DNA from: Micromonospora globbae
GTDB taxonomy: Bacteria; Actinomycetota; Actinomycetes; Mycobacteriales; Micromonosporaceae
DNA: 64,000 nucleotides
NCBI RefSeq assembly: GCF_003610785.1
Contig: NZ_RAQQ01000001.1
Location: 62,001 to 126,000, forward strand
Direction of reading: 5' to 3'
The position numbers and the translations under genes were made by a program. This document shows positions 25,936 through 34,715 of this stretch, piece by piece. The notes under the pieces were generated by a model. That model ran no database searches. It had not been told where the DNA came from and saw only the letters and a program-made list of their open reading frames with translations. Positions within the stretch are counted from its first letter, which is position 1, and each line of letters starts with the position of its first letter.

Positions 25936-27074
25936 TCGGCGAAGGAGCCGTCGGGGTGGCGCCAGACCGGGTTGCGCCAGGCGTGCGGGGACTGCCCGGC
26001 CCGGCGGACCGCCGCCTCGTCGATGGTGATGCCGAGCCCGGGCCGGTCGAACCGGAGGATGTGCCCGTCCACGAACCGGAACGGCTCCGGGTCGACCAGG
26101 TAGTCCAGCAGCTCCGAGCCGGCGTGGTAGTGGATGCCGATGCTCTGCTCCTGGATGAGGAAGTTCGGTGTCGCGAAGGCCACCTGGAGGCTCGCCGCGA
26201 GCGCGATGGGCCCGAGCGGGCAGTGCGGGGCGAGCAGCGCGCCGTACGTCTCGGCGAGCGCGGCGATCCGCCGTACCTCGGAGATGCCCCCGGCGTGCGA
26301 GAGGTCCGGCTGCACCACCGACACGCCGGCCTGCAGCGGCGCGAGGAACTCCGACCGGCCGTAGAGCCGTTCGCCGGTGGCGACCGGCACCGGCGAGCAG
26401 GTGACCACGTCGCGCAGGTGGTGGGCCTGGTCCGGGAGCAGGGGCTCCTCGACGAAGAACGGGCGCAGCGGCGCCAGCTCCGGCAGGATGCGGCGTACGG
26501 CGGCGAGCCCGGCCCGGCCGTGGAAGTCCAGCGCGATGTCCCGCTCGTCGCCGAGCACCGCCCGGGCGGCGGCCACCCGGGCGACCACCGCGTCGATCTC
26601 GGCCGGCGTGGGGATCGGGGAGAGCTGCCCGGAGGCGTTCATCTTCAGCCCGGTGAGCCCGGCCGCCACCTGCGCGGCCGCCGCGTCGGCGATCTCACCG
26701 GGCTCGTCGCCGCCCACCCAGGAGTAGATGCGGACCCGGTCGCGGACCGGGCCGCCGAGCAGGGCGTGCACCGGCACCCCGTACGCCTGCCCGGCGATGT
26801 CCCACAGTGCCTGGTCGAGCCCGGCCACGGCGCTGGAGAGCACCGGGCCGCCCCGGTAGAAGCCGCCCTTCGTGAGCACCTGCCAGTGCTGCTCGACACG
26901 CAGCGGGTCCTCACCGAGGAGGTACTCGGCGAGCACCTCGACCGCCGTGCGGACCACCTCGGCGCGGCCCTCCACCACGGGCTCGCCCCAGCCGACCAGG
27001 CCCGTGTCCGTCTCCACGCGACAGAACAGCCACCGCGGCGGGACCAGGAAGGTCTCGATCCGTGCGATCTTCAC
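25929..27074 (-). CDS. dgoD: D-galactonate dehydratase (enolase superfamily, DgoD-like)
   Basis: A 381-residue mandelate-racemase/muconate-lactonising enzyme homologue. The DgoD N-terminal capping domain LVPPRWLFCRVETDTGLVGWGEPVVEGRAE and GGFYRGGPVLSSAVAGLDQALWDI are present. The magnesium ligands are in LDFHGR (Asp), FVEEPL (Glu) and ATGERLY (Glu), with QPDLSHAGGISE and the terminal IGIHYHAG. It dehydrates galactonate to 2-keto-3-deoxygalactonate. Length equals the family norm (about 382). No 2-keto-3-deoxygalactonokinase or KDPGal aldolase is in the window, so the end of the pathway must lie elsewhere. The ATG follows a repeat copy whose end abuts the gene. Confidence 0.92.
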   Translation of the reverse strand: MKIARIETFLVPPRWLFCRVETDTGLVGWGEPVVEGRAEVVRTAVEVLAEYLLGEDPLRVEQHWQVLTKGGFYRGGPVLSSAVAGLDQALWDIAGQAYGVPVHALLGGPVRDRVRIYSWVGGDEPGEIADAAAAQVAAGLTGLKMNASGQLSPIPTPAEIDAVVARVAAARAVLGDERDIALDFHGRAGLAAVRRILPELAPLRPFFVEEPLLPDQAHHLRDVVTCSPVPVATGERLYGRSEFLAPLQAGVSVVQPDLSHAGGISEVRRIAALAETYGALLAPHCPLGPIALAASLQVAFATPNFLIQEQSIGIHYHAGSELLDYLVDPEPFRFVDGHILRFDRPGLGITIDEAAVRRAGQSPHAWRNPVWRHPDGSFAEW

Positions 27075-27139
27075 CGGACCCGCCGCCCGTCCGGGACCGC
27101 CGGGCTCGCAGTCCGCGCGCGCACCGCGTCGCCTTCGCC

Positions 27140-27178
27140 GGTGACCGCGGGGCTCGCCAGCTCACTCCGCGCGTTCAC
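27140..27178 (-). repeat. 39-bp stop-codon-associated repeat, copy B
   Basis: On the minus strand this element starts GTGAACGCGCGGAGTGAGC at the stop codon of the GntR gene, identical in phase to copy A at 17874 and 33 of 39 bases the same. The bases after it read into the open region before dgoD. Confidence 0.7.
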
Positions 27179-27882
27179 CGCGCCGCCCCGCCGCGGACCT
27201 TCTCCACGTCCCGGACGGCCTTGGCGAGCAGGTCCCGCATGGCGCACTCGGCCGCGCCCTCGTCCCCGGCGCGGATCGCGTCGACCACGGCGCGGTGGCT
27301 GGGGACCGGGTCGTCGTCGCTGTCGCGGCCGTGGACCAGCCGGTCGCGCTCGGCGAGCCCGGTCTTCATCACCACCTCCATGCGGACCAGCAGCTCGTTG
27401 TGGGTGGCGGCCAGCAGCGCGCGGTGGAACGCGAGGTCGGCCTCGACGGCGGCGACCGGATCGCCGTGCGCGTCGGTCATCTCCCCCAGCGCGGCGTCGA
27501 GGGCCGCCACGTCCTCGGCCGTGGCGCGGGCGGCGGCCAGGCGCGCGGCGGCCGGCTCGATGATGCCGCGCACCTCGTGGAGCTGGTCGATGAGCAGCGG
27601 GTCGGCGCCGTCGGCGAACTGCCAGCGGATCACGTCGCCGTCGAGCAGGTTCCAGTCGGCGCGGGGCCGTACGAAGGTGCCGCGCTTCTGCCGGGCGTCC
27701 ACGATGCCCTTCGCGGAGAGCACCTTGAGCGCCTCGCGGAGGGCCGTGAGGCTGACGTCCAGCTCCTCCTGGAGCGCGGCGATGTTCAGGGTGGCGCCCT
27801 CGGCGATCTCGCCGGTGAGGATGCGCCGGGCGATCACCTCGACGGTCTGTCCGTGGACGCCACGGCCTGCGTACTGTGCCAA
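27175..27882 (-). CDS. GntR-family (FadR/FCD) regulator of the galactoside genes
   Basis: A 235-residue repressor. The N-terminal winged helix is GQTVEVIARRILTGEIAEGATLNIAALQEELDVSLTALREALKVLSAKGIVDARQKRGTFV. The C-terminal FCD ligand domain follows (DLAFHRALLAATHNELLV, THNE, DPVPSHRAVVDAI), with Asp/His metal positions. Members of this DgoR-like group bind sugar acids such as galactonate. It lies between SDR and dgoD genes, and probably controls the AT-rich divergent promoter near 28700. Its TGA is inside repeat copy B. The ATG at 27882 gives the standard N-terminal length. Confidence 0.9.
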   Translation of the reverse strand: MAQYAGRGVHGQTVEVIARRILTGEIAEGATLNIAALQEELDVSLTALREALKVLSAKGIVDARQKRGTFVRPRADWNLLDGDVIRWQFADGADPLLIDQLHEVRGIIEPAAARLAAARATAEDVAALDAALGEMTDAHGDPVAAVEADLAFHRALLAATHNELLVRMEVVMKTGLAERDRLVHGRDSDDDPVPSHRAVVDAIRAGDEGAAECAMRDLLAKAVRDVEKVRGGAAR

Positions 27883-27921
27883 TGCTCTTCGCGCCTTCTT
27901 CGCTCGTCGGTCTCGATCTGT

Positions 27922-28680
27922 TCAGGCCGAGGCTTTCACCGCGGTCCAGCCGCCGTCCACCACGAGGCTCGTGCCCGTGACGTACGCGGCGTCCGGCGAG
28001 GCGAGGAACGCCACCGCGGCGGCGACCTCCTCGGGCGTGCCGAACCGCTTGGCGACCGTCTCGGCGACGCTGCGGCGGCGGTCCTCCTCCCCGATGCCGT
28101 CCCAGGCGCCGGTGAGGATGGGGCCGGGCAGGACGCTGTTGACCCGCACCCGCGGCCCGTACTCGACGGCCAGTTGGCGGCCGAGGGCGACGAGCGCGCC
28201 CTTCGCGGCGGCGTACGCCGGCCGGCCCGGCAGCCCGACCAGCGCGTGCACCGAGGAGAGCAGCACGACCGCGCCGGAGCGCGCGAGCAGGTCGTCCAGA
28301 CAGGCCCGTACGCCGAGGAACGCGCCCGTGAGGCTGACCCCGAGCTGGTGGTCCCACGACGCCCGGCTGGTCCGGTGCGCGGGCGCCACCTCGACGGCGT
28401 ACGCGTTGTTGACGAGGATGTCCACGGGGCCGAGCCGGGCGCGCACCGCCTCGACGGCGACGGCCCAGTCCGCCTCGTCGGACACGTCGGCCACGACGGC
28501 GAGCGCCTGCCCGCCGGCGGCGGTCAACTCCTCGGCGACCGGCGCGGGATCGCGGACGTCGAGCAGGGCGACGCGGGCGCCCTCGGCGGCGAGCCGGCGC
28601 GCGACGGCGGCGCCGATCCCCCCGTGGGCGCCGGTGACCACCGCTGTCCTGCCGTCGAACCGGCGCGCGTGGGGATCCAT
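27922..28680 (-). CDS. SDR-family sugar dehydrogenase (galactose dehydrogenase candidate)
   Basis: A 252-residue classical short-chain dehydrogenase. TGAHGGIG binds the dinucleotide, VNNAYA is the NNAG-like motif, LLSSVHALVGLPGRPAYAAAKGALVALGRQLA contains the catalytic Ser, Tyr and Lys, and FLASPDAAYVTGTSLVVDGGW is the C-terminal signature. Leu-Leu-Asp at LLDVRD after strand 2 favours NAD over NADP. As first gene of the minus-strand operon with lactonase, mutarotase and galactonate dehydratase, it is the likely galactose 1-dehydrogenase, although fucose or arabinose dehydrogenases are similar. Confidence 0.87.
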   Translation of the reverse strand: MDPHARRFDGRTAVVTGAHGGIGAAVARRLAAEGARVALLDVRDPAPVAEELTAAGGQALAVVADVSDEADWAVAVEAVRARLGPVDILVNNAYAVEVAPAHRTSRASWDHQLGVSLTGAFLGVRACLDDLLARSGAVVLLSSVHALVGLPGRPAYAAAKGALVALGRQLAVEYGPRVRVNSVLPGPILTGAWDGIGEEDRRRSVAETVAKRFGTPEEVAAAVAFLASPDAAYVTGTSLVVDGGWTAVKASA

Positions 28681-28695
28681 CGACCACCTCGGAGT

Positions 28696-28728
28696 CGTTT
28701 AACCATTAATTACGAATACATCTTGACA
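28696..28728. promoter_or_regulatory. AT-rich divergent promoter region of the galactoside regulon
   Basis: Between the SDR (minus) and binding-protein (plus) starts, the run GTTTAACCATTAATTACGAA stands out at well under 40% GC in a genome above 70%. TTGACA at 28723-28728 on the plus strand is a candidate -35 element for the transporter operon. I infer binding of the GntR regulator here, but no symmetrical operator is obvious. Confidence 0.55.
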
Positions 28729-28822
28729 GCCGGAGCGGGCCGGATGCAACCTTCTGGTCACACCGTTAACAGGACCGACACAGAGCCCGCGCGGCGGCGT
28801 GTCGATGAGGAAGGGACCTCCC

Positions 28823-30118
28823 GTGACCGACTTCGATCCCGGTCGCCGCCGATTCCTCGGCAACCTCGGCCTCGCCGGCCTGGGCGCGCTCGGCGCCGGT
28901 TCGCTTCTGAGCGCGTGCGCCAGCTCCGCCAGCGGACCGGCCAAGGGCGACTCCTCCGGCGCCGTCACCCTTCAGTCCAACCTCTCCTCGCCGCAGGCCA
29001 AGACGGCGATCGAGAAGCTGATCGAGACCTTCAACAAGCAGGGCAAGGGCACGGCGACGGTCAACACCATCGCCTCCGAGACCTTCCGCACCCAGCTGCC
29101 GACCTACCTCACGTCGGCGAACCCGCCGGACGTGTACACGTGGTACGCGGGCTCGGTGGCCAACGACTACGCCAGCAAGGGGCTGCTCCTCGACGTCTCC
29201 GACGTCTGGCAGGGGCTCGGCGAGTACCCGCAGTCGCTGCGGACGCTCTCCACCGACGCCACCGGCAAGCAGGTCTTCGTACCGATGACCAACTACTGGT
29301 GGGGCTTCTTCTACCGCAAGAGCAACTTCGCGAAGTGGGGCGTGCAGGAGCCGAAGACCTGGGCCGACTTCCTCGCGCTCTGCGAGACCCTCAAGGGCAA
29401 GGGCGTCCCCCCGATCGGCATCGGCCTCGGCGACACCCCCTGGGTGGCCTCCGCCTGGTTCGACTACCTGAACATCCGCATCAACGGCGCCCCGTTCCAC
29501 CGCGACCTGCTCGCCGGCCGCCAGCGCTTCGACGACCCGAAGGTCAAGGCGGTCTTCACCCGCTGGCGCGAGGTGCTGCCGTACTTCGACCCGAAGGGCA
29601 AGGCGTACCCCTTCCAGGAGGCGACCACCGCGCTGCTGGCCGGCAAGACCGGCATGTTCCTCATCGGCACGTTCTTCGCCGACGCGGCGCCCAAGGACGC
29701 CCTCGGCGACCTGGACTTCTTCCGCTTCCCGATCATCGATCCCGCGGTGCCGGTCGCCGAGGAGGCGCCCACCGACGGCTTCTTCGCCAGCGCCAAGACC
29801 CGCAACCCCGACGGCACGAAGGCGCTGCTCACGTACTTCACCACGGCCGAGGCGCAGGAGGAGTACGTCCGGTCGAGTTCGGGCATCGTGCTCCCCGTCC
29901 ACCCGAAGGCGAAGGCCGCCGACTCGCCGCTGGTGAGCAAGGGCAAGGCGATGCTGGCGAGCGCCGCCGAGCTGACCCAGTTCTTCAACCGCGACTCCAG
30001 CGACGCGCTCCAGCCGACGGCCGACACCGCGCTGACCAAGTTCATGGACAAGCCCGACCAGATCGACGCGATCCTGCGCGAGTGGCAGGCGGGCGCCGAG
30101 AAGGTCTTCAAGGGCTGA
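28823..30118 (+). CDS. Sugar-binding lipoprotein of an ABC importer (Tat-type signal)
   Basis: A 431-residue extracellular receptor of the MalE/cluster B type. The N terminus has a twin-Arg motif (GRRRFLGNL), a hydrophobic stretch and the lipobox LLSAC, so it is probably Tat-exported and lipid-anchored. The remainder is the SBP_bac_1 fold (TYLTSANPPDVYTWYAGS, QVFVPMTNYWWGFFYRKSNF). A GTG start at 28799 or an ATG at 28805 are possible, but AGGAAGGGA six bases ahead makes GTG 28823 the best. Operon with two permeases and alpha-galactosidase points to a galactoside such as melibiose or raffinose; the ligand is inferred. Confidence 0.9.
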   Translation: MTDFDPGRRRFLGNLGLAGLGALGAGSLLSACASSASGPAKGDSSGAVTLQSNLSSPQAKTAIEKLIETFNKQGKGTATVNTIASETFRTQLPTYLTSANPPDVYTWYAGSVANDYASKGLLLDVSDVWQGLGEYPQSLRTLSTDATGKQVFVPMTNYWWGFFYRKSNFAKWGVQEPKTWADFLALCETLKGKGVPPIGIGLGDTPWVASAWFDYLNIRINGAPFHRDLLAGRQRFDDPKVKAVFTRWREVLPYFDPKGKAYPFQEATTALLAGKTGMFLIGTFFADAAPKDALGDLDFFRFPIIDPAVPVAEEAPTDGFFASAKTRNPDGTKALLTYFTTAEAQEEYVRSSSGIVLPVHPKAKAADSPLVSKGKAMLASAAELTQFFNRDSSDALQPTADTALTKFMDKPDQIDAILREWQAGAEKVFKG

Positions 30119-30119
30119 C

Positions 30120-31061
30120 GTGAGCGTGTCCACCATCGCCGAGACAGCCGGGACGGAAACGTCCACGGTGGCCGGCACACCCCGGCGACGGCGACGGTCG
30201 CAGCGACTGTCGCCGCTGCTGGTGGCGTTCGTGCTGGTGCCCTTCGCGGTCGAGAGCATCTGGGTGTTCTGGCCGGCGCTGCAGGGCTTCTGGTTCTCGC
30301 TGACCAGTTGGGACGGCCAGACGCCGCCCGAGTTCATCGGCATCGACAACTACGCCGAGCTGGCCGGGGACGCCACCTTCCGTGGCGCCCTCGTCAACAC
30401 GGTCATCTGGCTGGTGCTCTTCGGCGGACTCTCCGTCGTGGGCGGCTTCGGGATGGCGCTGCTGCTGCAACGCGAACGGCGCGGGGTCGGCTTCTACCGG
30501 GCGGCGCTGTTCACGCCGGTCGTCTTCTCGCTGGTGGTGACCGCGCTGGTGTGGCGGGTCTTCTACCAGCCCGACGGCGTGGCCGACCAGATCCTGCGCG
30601 CCGTCGGACTGGAGCACCTCGTCCGGGCCTGGCTCGCCGACCCGCAGACCGCGCTGTACGCGGTGATCCTGCCGGCGCTGTGGCGGCAGATCGGCTACGT
30701 CATGGTGCTCTTCCTGGCCGGGCTCAAGGCCATCGACCCGGCGCTGCACGAGGCCGCCCGGGTCGACGGGGCCAACGGCTGGCAGCGGCTCTGGCGCGTG
30801 ACGATCCCCCAGCTCAAGGGCGTCAACGCGGTCGTGCTGTCGGTCATCGTCATCGACTCGCTGCGCTCGTTCGACATCGTGTGGTCGCTGACCCGTGCCG
30901 GCCCCTACCACTCGTCGGAGCTGCTCAGCACGTACATGTACTCGGCCGCCTTCCAGAGTCTGCGGCTCGGGTACGCCTCGGCCATCGCCGTGGTGATCTT
31001 CGTGCTCGCCCTCGCCGTCATCCTCGGCTACCTCGTCCGCGCGTTCCGGGAGGAAGCGTGA
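30120..31061 (+). CDS. Sugar ABC transporter permease (MalF-like)
   Basis: A 313-residue membrane protein with six helices. The start is a charged cytoplasmic tail (GTPRRRRRSQRLSPLLV) before helix 1. The EAA loop ALHEAARVDGANGWQRLWRVTIPQL, the docking site for a shared MsiK/UgpC-type ATPase, is complete. No ATPase gene is present in the operon, consistent with a shared multi-transporter ATPase as in actinobacteria. GTG at 30120 lies directly behind the binding-protein stop. Confidence 0.92.
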   Translation: MSVSTIAETAGTETSTVAGTPRRRRRSQRLSPLLVAFVLVPFAVESIWVFWPALQGFWFSLTSWDGQTPPEFIGIDNYAELAGDATFRGALVNTVIWLVLFGGLSVVGGFGMALLLQRERRGVGFYRAALFTPVVFSLVVTALVWRVFYQPDGVADQILRAVGLEHLVRAWLADPQTALYAVILPALWRQIGYVMVLFLAGLKAIDPALHEAARVDGANGWQRLWRVTIPQLKGVNAVVLSVIVIDSLRSFDIVWSLTRAGPYHSSELLSTYMYSAAFQSLRLGYASAIAVVIFVLALAVILGYLVRAFREEA

Positions 31062-31882
31062 TCCGCAAGCTGCGCACCGGCACCTTCCACACCGGGATGA
31101 CGCTGCTCTCGCTGCTCTGGCTCGCCCCGGTGCTCTGGGTCGTGGTCATGTCCGTCCGCAGCTTCGACGACATCGCCACCAACGGCGTGGGCAGCCTGCC
31201 GCACTCGTTCACCCTCGACACGTACCGGCAGGCCTGGACCGACGGCGGCGAGCTGCGCGCGCTGGTCAACAGCCTGCTGGTGACGGTCCCGTCGGTGCTG
31301 CTGAGCCTCGGGCTGGCCGCCGTCGCCGCGTACGCGCTGAGCCGCTACCGGATCCCCGGGCGGCGGACCATCCTGCTGCTGATGCTCGCCGGCAACCTGC
31401 TGCCGCCGCAGATCCTGCTCATCCCCGTGCAGAAGTTCAGCGAGCTCACCGGCCTGTACGACACGCTCTGGGCGCTGATCGCCGTACAGGTCGGCTTCGG
31501 GCTCGGCTTCTACACGTTCGTGCTGCACGGCTTCATGCGGGACCTGCCCGGCGAGATCCAGGAGGCGGCGACCATCGACGGCGCGGGGCCGGCGCAGATC
31601 TTCGCCCGTGTGATGCTGCCGCTGACCCGGCCGGCGCTGGCCGCCCTCGGGGCGCTGTCGTTCACCTGGATCTTCAACGACCTGCTGTGGGCGATCACCG
31701 TGCTGCGCACCGACGACCGGATGCCGGTCACCCCGGCGCTGCTCGCGCTCCAGGGCCAGTTCGTCTCCTCGTGGAACGTGATCGCCGCCGGCACGGTGAT
31801 CGCGGCGGTGCCGACCGTCGCGGTCTTCCTGCGCTTCCAGCGGCACTTCATCTCGGGGCTGGCGATCGGGGCGGTCAAGTGA
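31058..31882 (+). CDS. Sugar ABC transporter permease (MalG-like)
   Basis: A 274-residue six-helix partner permease. The EAA loop is present as IQEAATIDGAGPAQIFARVMLPLTRPALA. LLMLAGNLLPPQILLIPVQKF and LSFTWIFNDLLWAITVL are typical of MalG relatives. The GTG overlaps the previous stop (GTGA) and its own stop overlaps the alpha-galactosidase start. Confidence 0.92.
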   Translation: MIRKLRTGTFHTGMTLLSLLWLAPVLWVVVMSVRSFDDIATNGVGSLPHSFTLDTYRQAWTDGGELRALVNSLLVTVPSVLLSLGLAAVAAYALSRYRIPGRRTILLLMLAGNLLPPQILLIPVQKFSELTGLYDTLWALIAVQVGFGLGFYTFVLHGFMRDLPGEIQEAATIDGAGPAQIFARVMLPLTRPALAALGALSFTWIFNDLLWAITVLRTDDRMPVTPALLALQGQFVSSWNVIAAGTVIAAVPTVAVFLRFQRHFISGLAIGAVK

Positions 31883-33963
31883 GCGGGGACGCGCGGCGGT
31901 GGACGCTGCGCGGCGCGCACACCGAGTACACGGTGACCGTGCCGGCGCACGGGCGCTGGCTGGAACTCGTCGCGTGGGGGCCGCACGGCGTCGCCGACGG
32001 GCCCTCCCCCGTCGCGTACGACGGGCCGGTGCCGTTCCTCACCGCGGGCGACGCCGCCCCCGTCGAGTACGCCACCGACGCCGACCGCCCCTTCACCGGC
32101 GCCGACCTGGTGGTGGAGACGGCGACCGGGCACCGGCGGGTGGGCTTCGGCTTCACCGGCGCGGCGCACGACCCGGCCGCCGGAACGCTCGCCGTCACGT
32201 TCGACGATCCGGTCACCGGGCTCCGCGCCGTGCTGCGCTACGCCGTGCCGGCCGGCGCCGACGTCGTACGCCGCTGGGTGGAGCTCACCAACACCGGCGC
32301 GGCGCCGCTGCGGCTGGTCCGCGCCGGCTCGGCCGGGTTCTGCGTGCCGACGCCGCACGGCGCGCTGCTCAGCCACCAGTGGGGCCAGTGGGCGCAGGAG
32401 TTCCAGCTCGACCACGTCGACCTCGGCCACGGGGCGTTCACGATCGGCAGCAGCCAGGGGGTGCCCGGCCACCTGCACGTGCCGTGGCTGGCCGTGCGGG
32501 ACCGGGCCGAGCCGGACGGGTCGGTGTGGAGCGTGGCGGTCGCGTGGACCGGCTCGTGGGAGATCACCGCGGAGCGCGACACGGGCGGGCTGACCCGGGT
32601 CCGGGCCGGCCGCCGGCTGCCGGACGGGCCGCTGGAGCTGCCACCGGGCGGGGATCTCACGCTGCCGGAGGTGGTCGGCGCGTACAGCCCCGACGGGCTG
32701 GACGGGCTGGCCCGGGTCTGGCACCGCTACCAGCGGCTCCTCGCCGGGGACCGGCTCACCCCGCGGCCGGTGCTCTACAACTCGTGGGAGGCGACGTACT
32801 TCGCGGTCGACGCGAAGAGCCAGCTCGAACTCGCCCGGATCGCCGCCGACCTCGGCGTGGAGACGTTCGTGGTCGACGACGGCTGGTTCGTGGGCCGCGA
32901 CGACGACACCGCCGGCCTCGGCGACTGGACGCCGGACCCGGCGGGCTTCCCCGACGGCTTCGAGGCGTTCGTCGCCGAGATCCGCGCGCTCGGGCTGCGG
33001 TTCGGGCTCTGGGTGGAACCGGAGTGCGTCAACCCCCGGTCGCGGCTGTACGCCGAGCACCCCGACTGGGTGTACCAGGTCGACGGGCGGCCGCTCACCC
33101 CGATCCGCAACCAGTACCTGCTCGACCTCGGCCGGCCCGACGTCGCCGAGTTCGTCCACTCCACCCTCGACGGCCTGCTGCGCCGGTACGACATCGCGTA
33201 CCTGAAGTGGGACTTCAACCGGCCGCGGACCGAGCCCGGCCGCGTCGGCGCGGACGGGCCGCGCGACCTCGACGGGGCGCACGTGACCAACCTGCACCGC
33301 ATCTACGAGCGGCTGCGCCGGGACCACCCGCACGTGCTCGTCGAGTCGTGCGCCGGCGGCGGCGCCCGCACCGACCTGGCCATGGCGGCGCGGGCCGACA
33401 TCTTCTGGCCCAGCGACAACACCGGCCCCCTGGACCGGCTCGCCATCCAGTACGGTTTCCTGCACGCCAACGCCCCGCACCTGCTCAGCTCCTGGGTGAC
33501 CGACGCGCCGGGGCTGTTCGACCCACGCCCGCGGTCGCTGGCGTTCCGGTTCGTGCTGGCCATGGCCGGTGTGCTCGGCGTCGGCGCGGACATCCGGCGG
33601 TGGACGCCGGAGCAGCGCGCCGAGGCGGCCGGGTGGATCGCCCGCTACAAGGACGTCCGCGAGGTCATCACGCACGGCGACGTGCACCTCGTCGGCGGGC
33701 CGGACCAGCCCCGCTGCGCCGTCCAGTACACCTCACCGGACCGGCGGCGGGTCGTCGTGCTGGCCTGGCACACGGGCCGGTCCGACGGCCCGGGGCTCCT
33801 GCCGTCGCGTCCCGTACGGCTGCCCCTGCGCGGCCTCGACCCCGACGCGGGCTACCGACACGGCGAGCGCCGCTACTCCGGCAGCCACCTCACCGCCGTC
33901 GGGCTGCCGGTGACCTGGACGCCGGACCACGACGCCGAGCTGATCGTCCTGGACCGGGAGTGA
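31879..33963 (+). CDS. GH36 alpha-galactosidase
   Basis: A 694-residue cytoplasmic retaining galactosidase; no signal peptide, so it cleaves imported alpha-galactosides. After an N-terminal beta-sandwich (to about 290), the barrel contains VLYNSWEATYF, DDGWF, DWTPDPAGFPDGFEAFVAEI, LWVEPECVNP, and YLKWDFNR with the nucleophile Asp445. The acid/base is Asp513 in WPSDNTGP. It is the last gene of the ABC importer operon, GTGA-coupled to the permease. Length matches family members (about 700). A perfect terminator hairpin follows. Confidence 0.93.
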   Translation: MSGDARRWTLRGAHTEYTVTVPAHGRWLELVAWGPHGVADGPSPVAYDGPVPFLTAGDAAPVEYATDADRPFTGADLVVETATGHRRVGFGFTGAAHDPAAGTLAVTFDDPVTGLRAVLRYAVPAGADVVRRWVELTNTGAAPLRLVRAGSAGFCVPTPHGALLSHQWGQWAQEFQLDHVDLGHGAFTIGSSQGVPGHLHVPWLAVRDRAEPDGSVWSVAVAWTGSWEITAERDTGGLTRVRAGRRLPDGPLELPPGGDLTLPEVVGAYSPDGLDGLARVWHRYQRLLAGDRLTPRPVLYNSWEATYFAVDAKSQLELARIAADLGVETFVVDDGWFVGRDDDTAGLGDWTPDPAGFPDGFEAFVAEIRALGLRFGLWVEPECVNPRSRLYAEHPDWVYQVDGRPLTPIRNQYLLDLGRPDVAEFVHSTLDGLLRRYDIAYLKWDFNRPRTEPGRVGADGPRDLDGAHVTNLHRIYERLRRDHPHVLVESCAGGGARTDLAMAARADIFWPSDNTGPLDRLAIQYGFLHANAPHLLSSWVTDAPGLFDPRPRSLAFRFVLAMAGVLGVGADIRRWTPEQRAEAAGWIARYKDVREVITHGDVHLVGGPDQPRCAVQYTSPDRRRVVVLAWHTGRSDGPGLLPSRPVRLPLRGLDPDAGYRHGERRYSGSHLTAVGLPVTWTPDHDAELIVLDRE

Positions 33964-33973
33964 CCTCGCGCCC

Positions 33974-34002
33974 GCCCGGCCACCCGCCCGGGGTGGCCGG
34001 GC
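33974..34002. terminator. Terminator hairpin after alpha-galactosidase (bidirectional)
   Basis: A 12-bp perfect stem GCCCGGCCACCC/GGGTGGCCGGGC with a 5-base loop, 10 bases after the galactosidase stop and 6 bases before the convergent methyltransferase stop. Confidence 0.8.
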
Positions 34003-34008
34003 GGCCCG

Positions 34009-34650
34009 TCACCGCACCGGCGTGCCGGCCACGCAGGTGAGCACCCGCCCCGCGCCGCTGCGCGCGACGGTGGTGGCCGTCGCGAAGCCGTGCGCGCGCA
34101 GCAGGCCCTCGACCGAGGTGACGATCGCCGTCGGGCTCGCGGACTCGGGGCGCTCGCCGAACACGTAGAGCGCGCCGCCCGGGGCGAGCAACGTCGTCAT
34201 CCGGTCGATCTGCGCGGCCTCCGCGCCCAGCCAGAACAGGTTGACGTTCACCGCGAAGATCTTGGTGAAGTGGCGCTCCGGCAGCTCGGCGGACTCGAAC
34301 GCGGCACGCCGGATCTGGGCCCGGCCGGCGCGGACGTGGTCGGCGTTGCGTTCCGTGGCCAGCCGCACCATCGTCGCCGAACGGTCGATCGCGACGATGG
34401 TGCCGGTCGTGAGCCGCTCGGCGACCAGCGAGACGGCGGCGCCCCGGCCGCAGCCGATCTCCAGCACCCGGTCGTGCGGCGCCACGGCCATCGTCTCCAC
34501 CGCCCAGCGCTGCCGCCGTGTCGCCACGGTCGTCCGCACCGACTCCGGCGGCAACGTCACCTTCCCGGCGGCGGGACCCGCGCCCAGGATCGGTAGGGGG
34601 CATCTCACGCGGTCACTCACATCCACAAACTCGAAGGCGTCCGTCGTCAC
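34009..34650 (-). CDS. Class I SAM-dependent methyltransferase
   Basis: A 213-residue methyltransferase with motif I VLEIGCGRGAAVSLVA, motif II IVAIDRSATMVRLAT and post-motif LLAPGGALYVFGE. It converges on the galactosidase gene. The GTG at 34650 gives a short N-terminal region (FEFVDVSDRV) ahead of a helix (VRTTVATRRQRWAVETM), a reasonable capped start, but shorter readings remain possible. The substrate is not evident and no partner gene is coupled to it. Confidence 0.82.
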   Translation of the reverse strand: MTTDAFEFVDVSDRVRCPLPILGAGPAAGKVTLPPESVRTTVATRRQRWAVETMAVAPHDRVLEIGCGRGAAVSLVAERLTTGTIVAIDRSATMVRLATERNADHVRAGRAQIRRAAFESAELPERHFTKIFAVNVNLFWLGAEAAQIDRMTTLLAPGGALYVFGERPESASPTAIVTSVEGLLRAHGFATATTVARSGAGRVLTCVAGTPVR

Positions 34651-34715
34651 CCGTCCGCCTACCCCTGCCGGGCGTGACGATGCCACGTCGGGCGCGAAAA
34701 GGCCACGCCCTCGCG

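Noticed and set aside
30120..31882. ATPase gene for the sugar ABC importer.
   Set aside because: Not present; actinobacterial sugar importers commonly use a shared MsiK-type ATPase encoded elsewhere.
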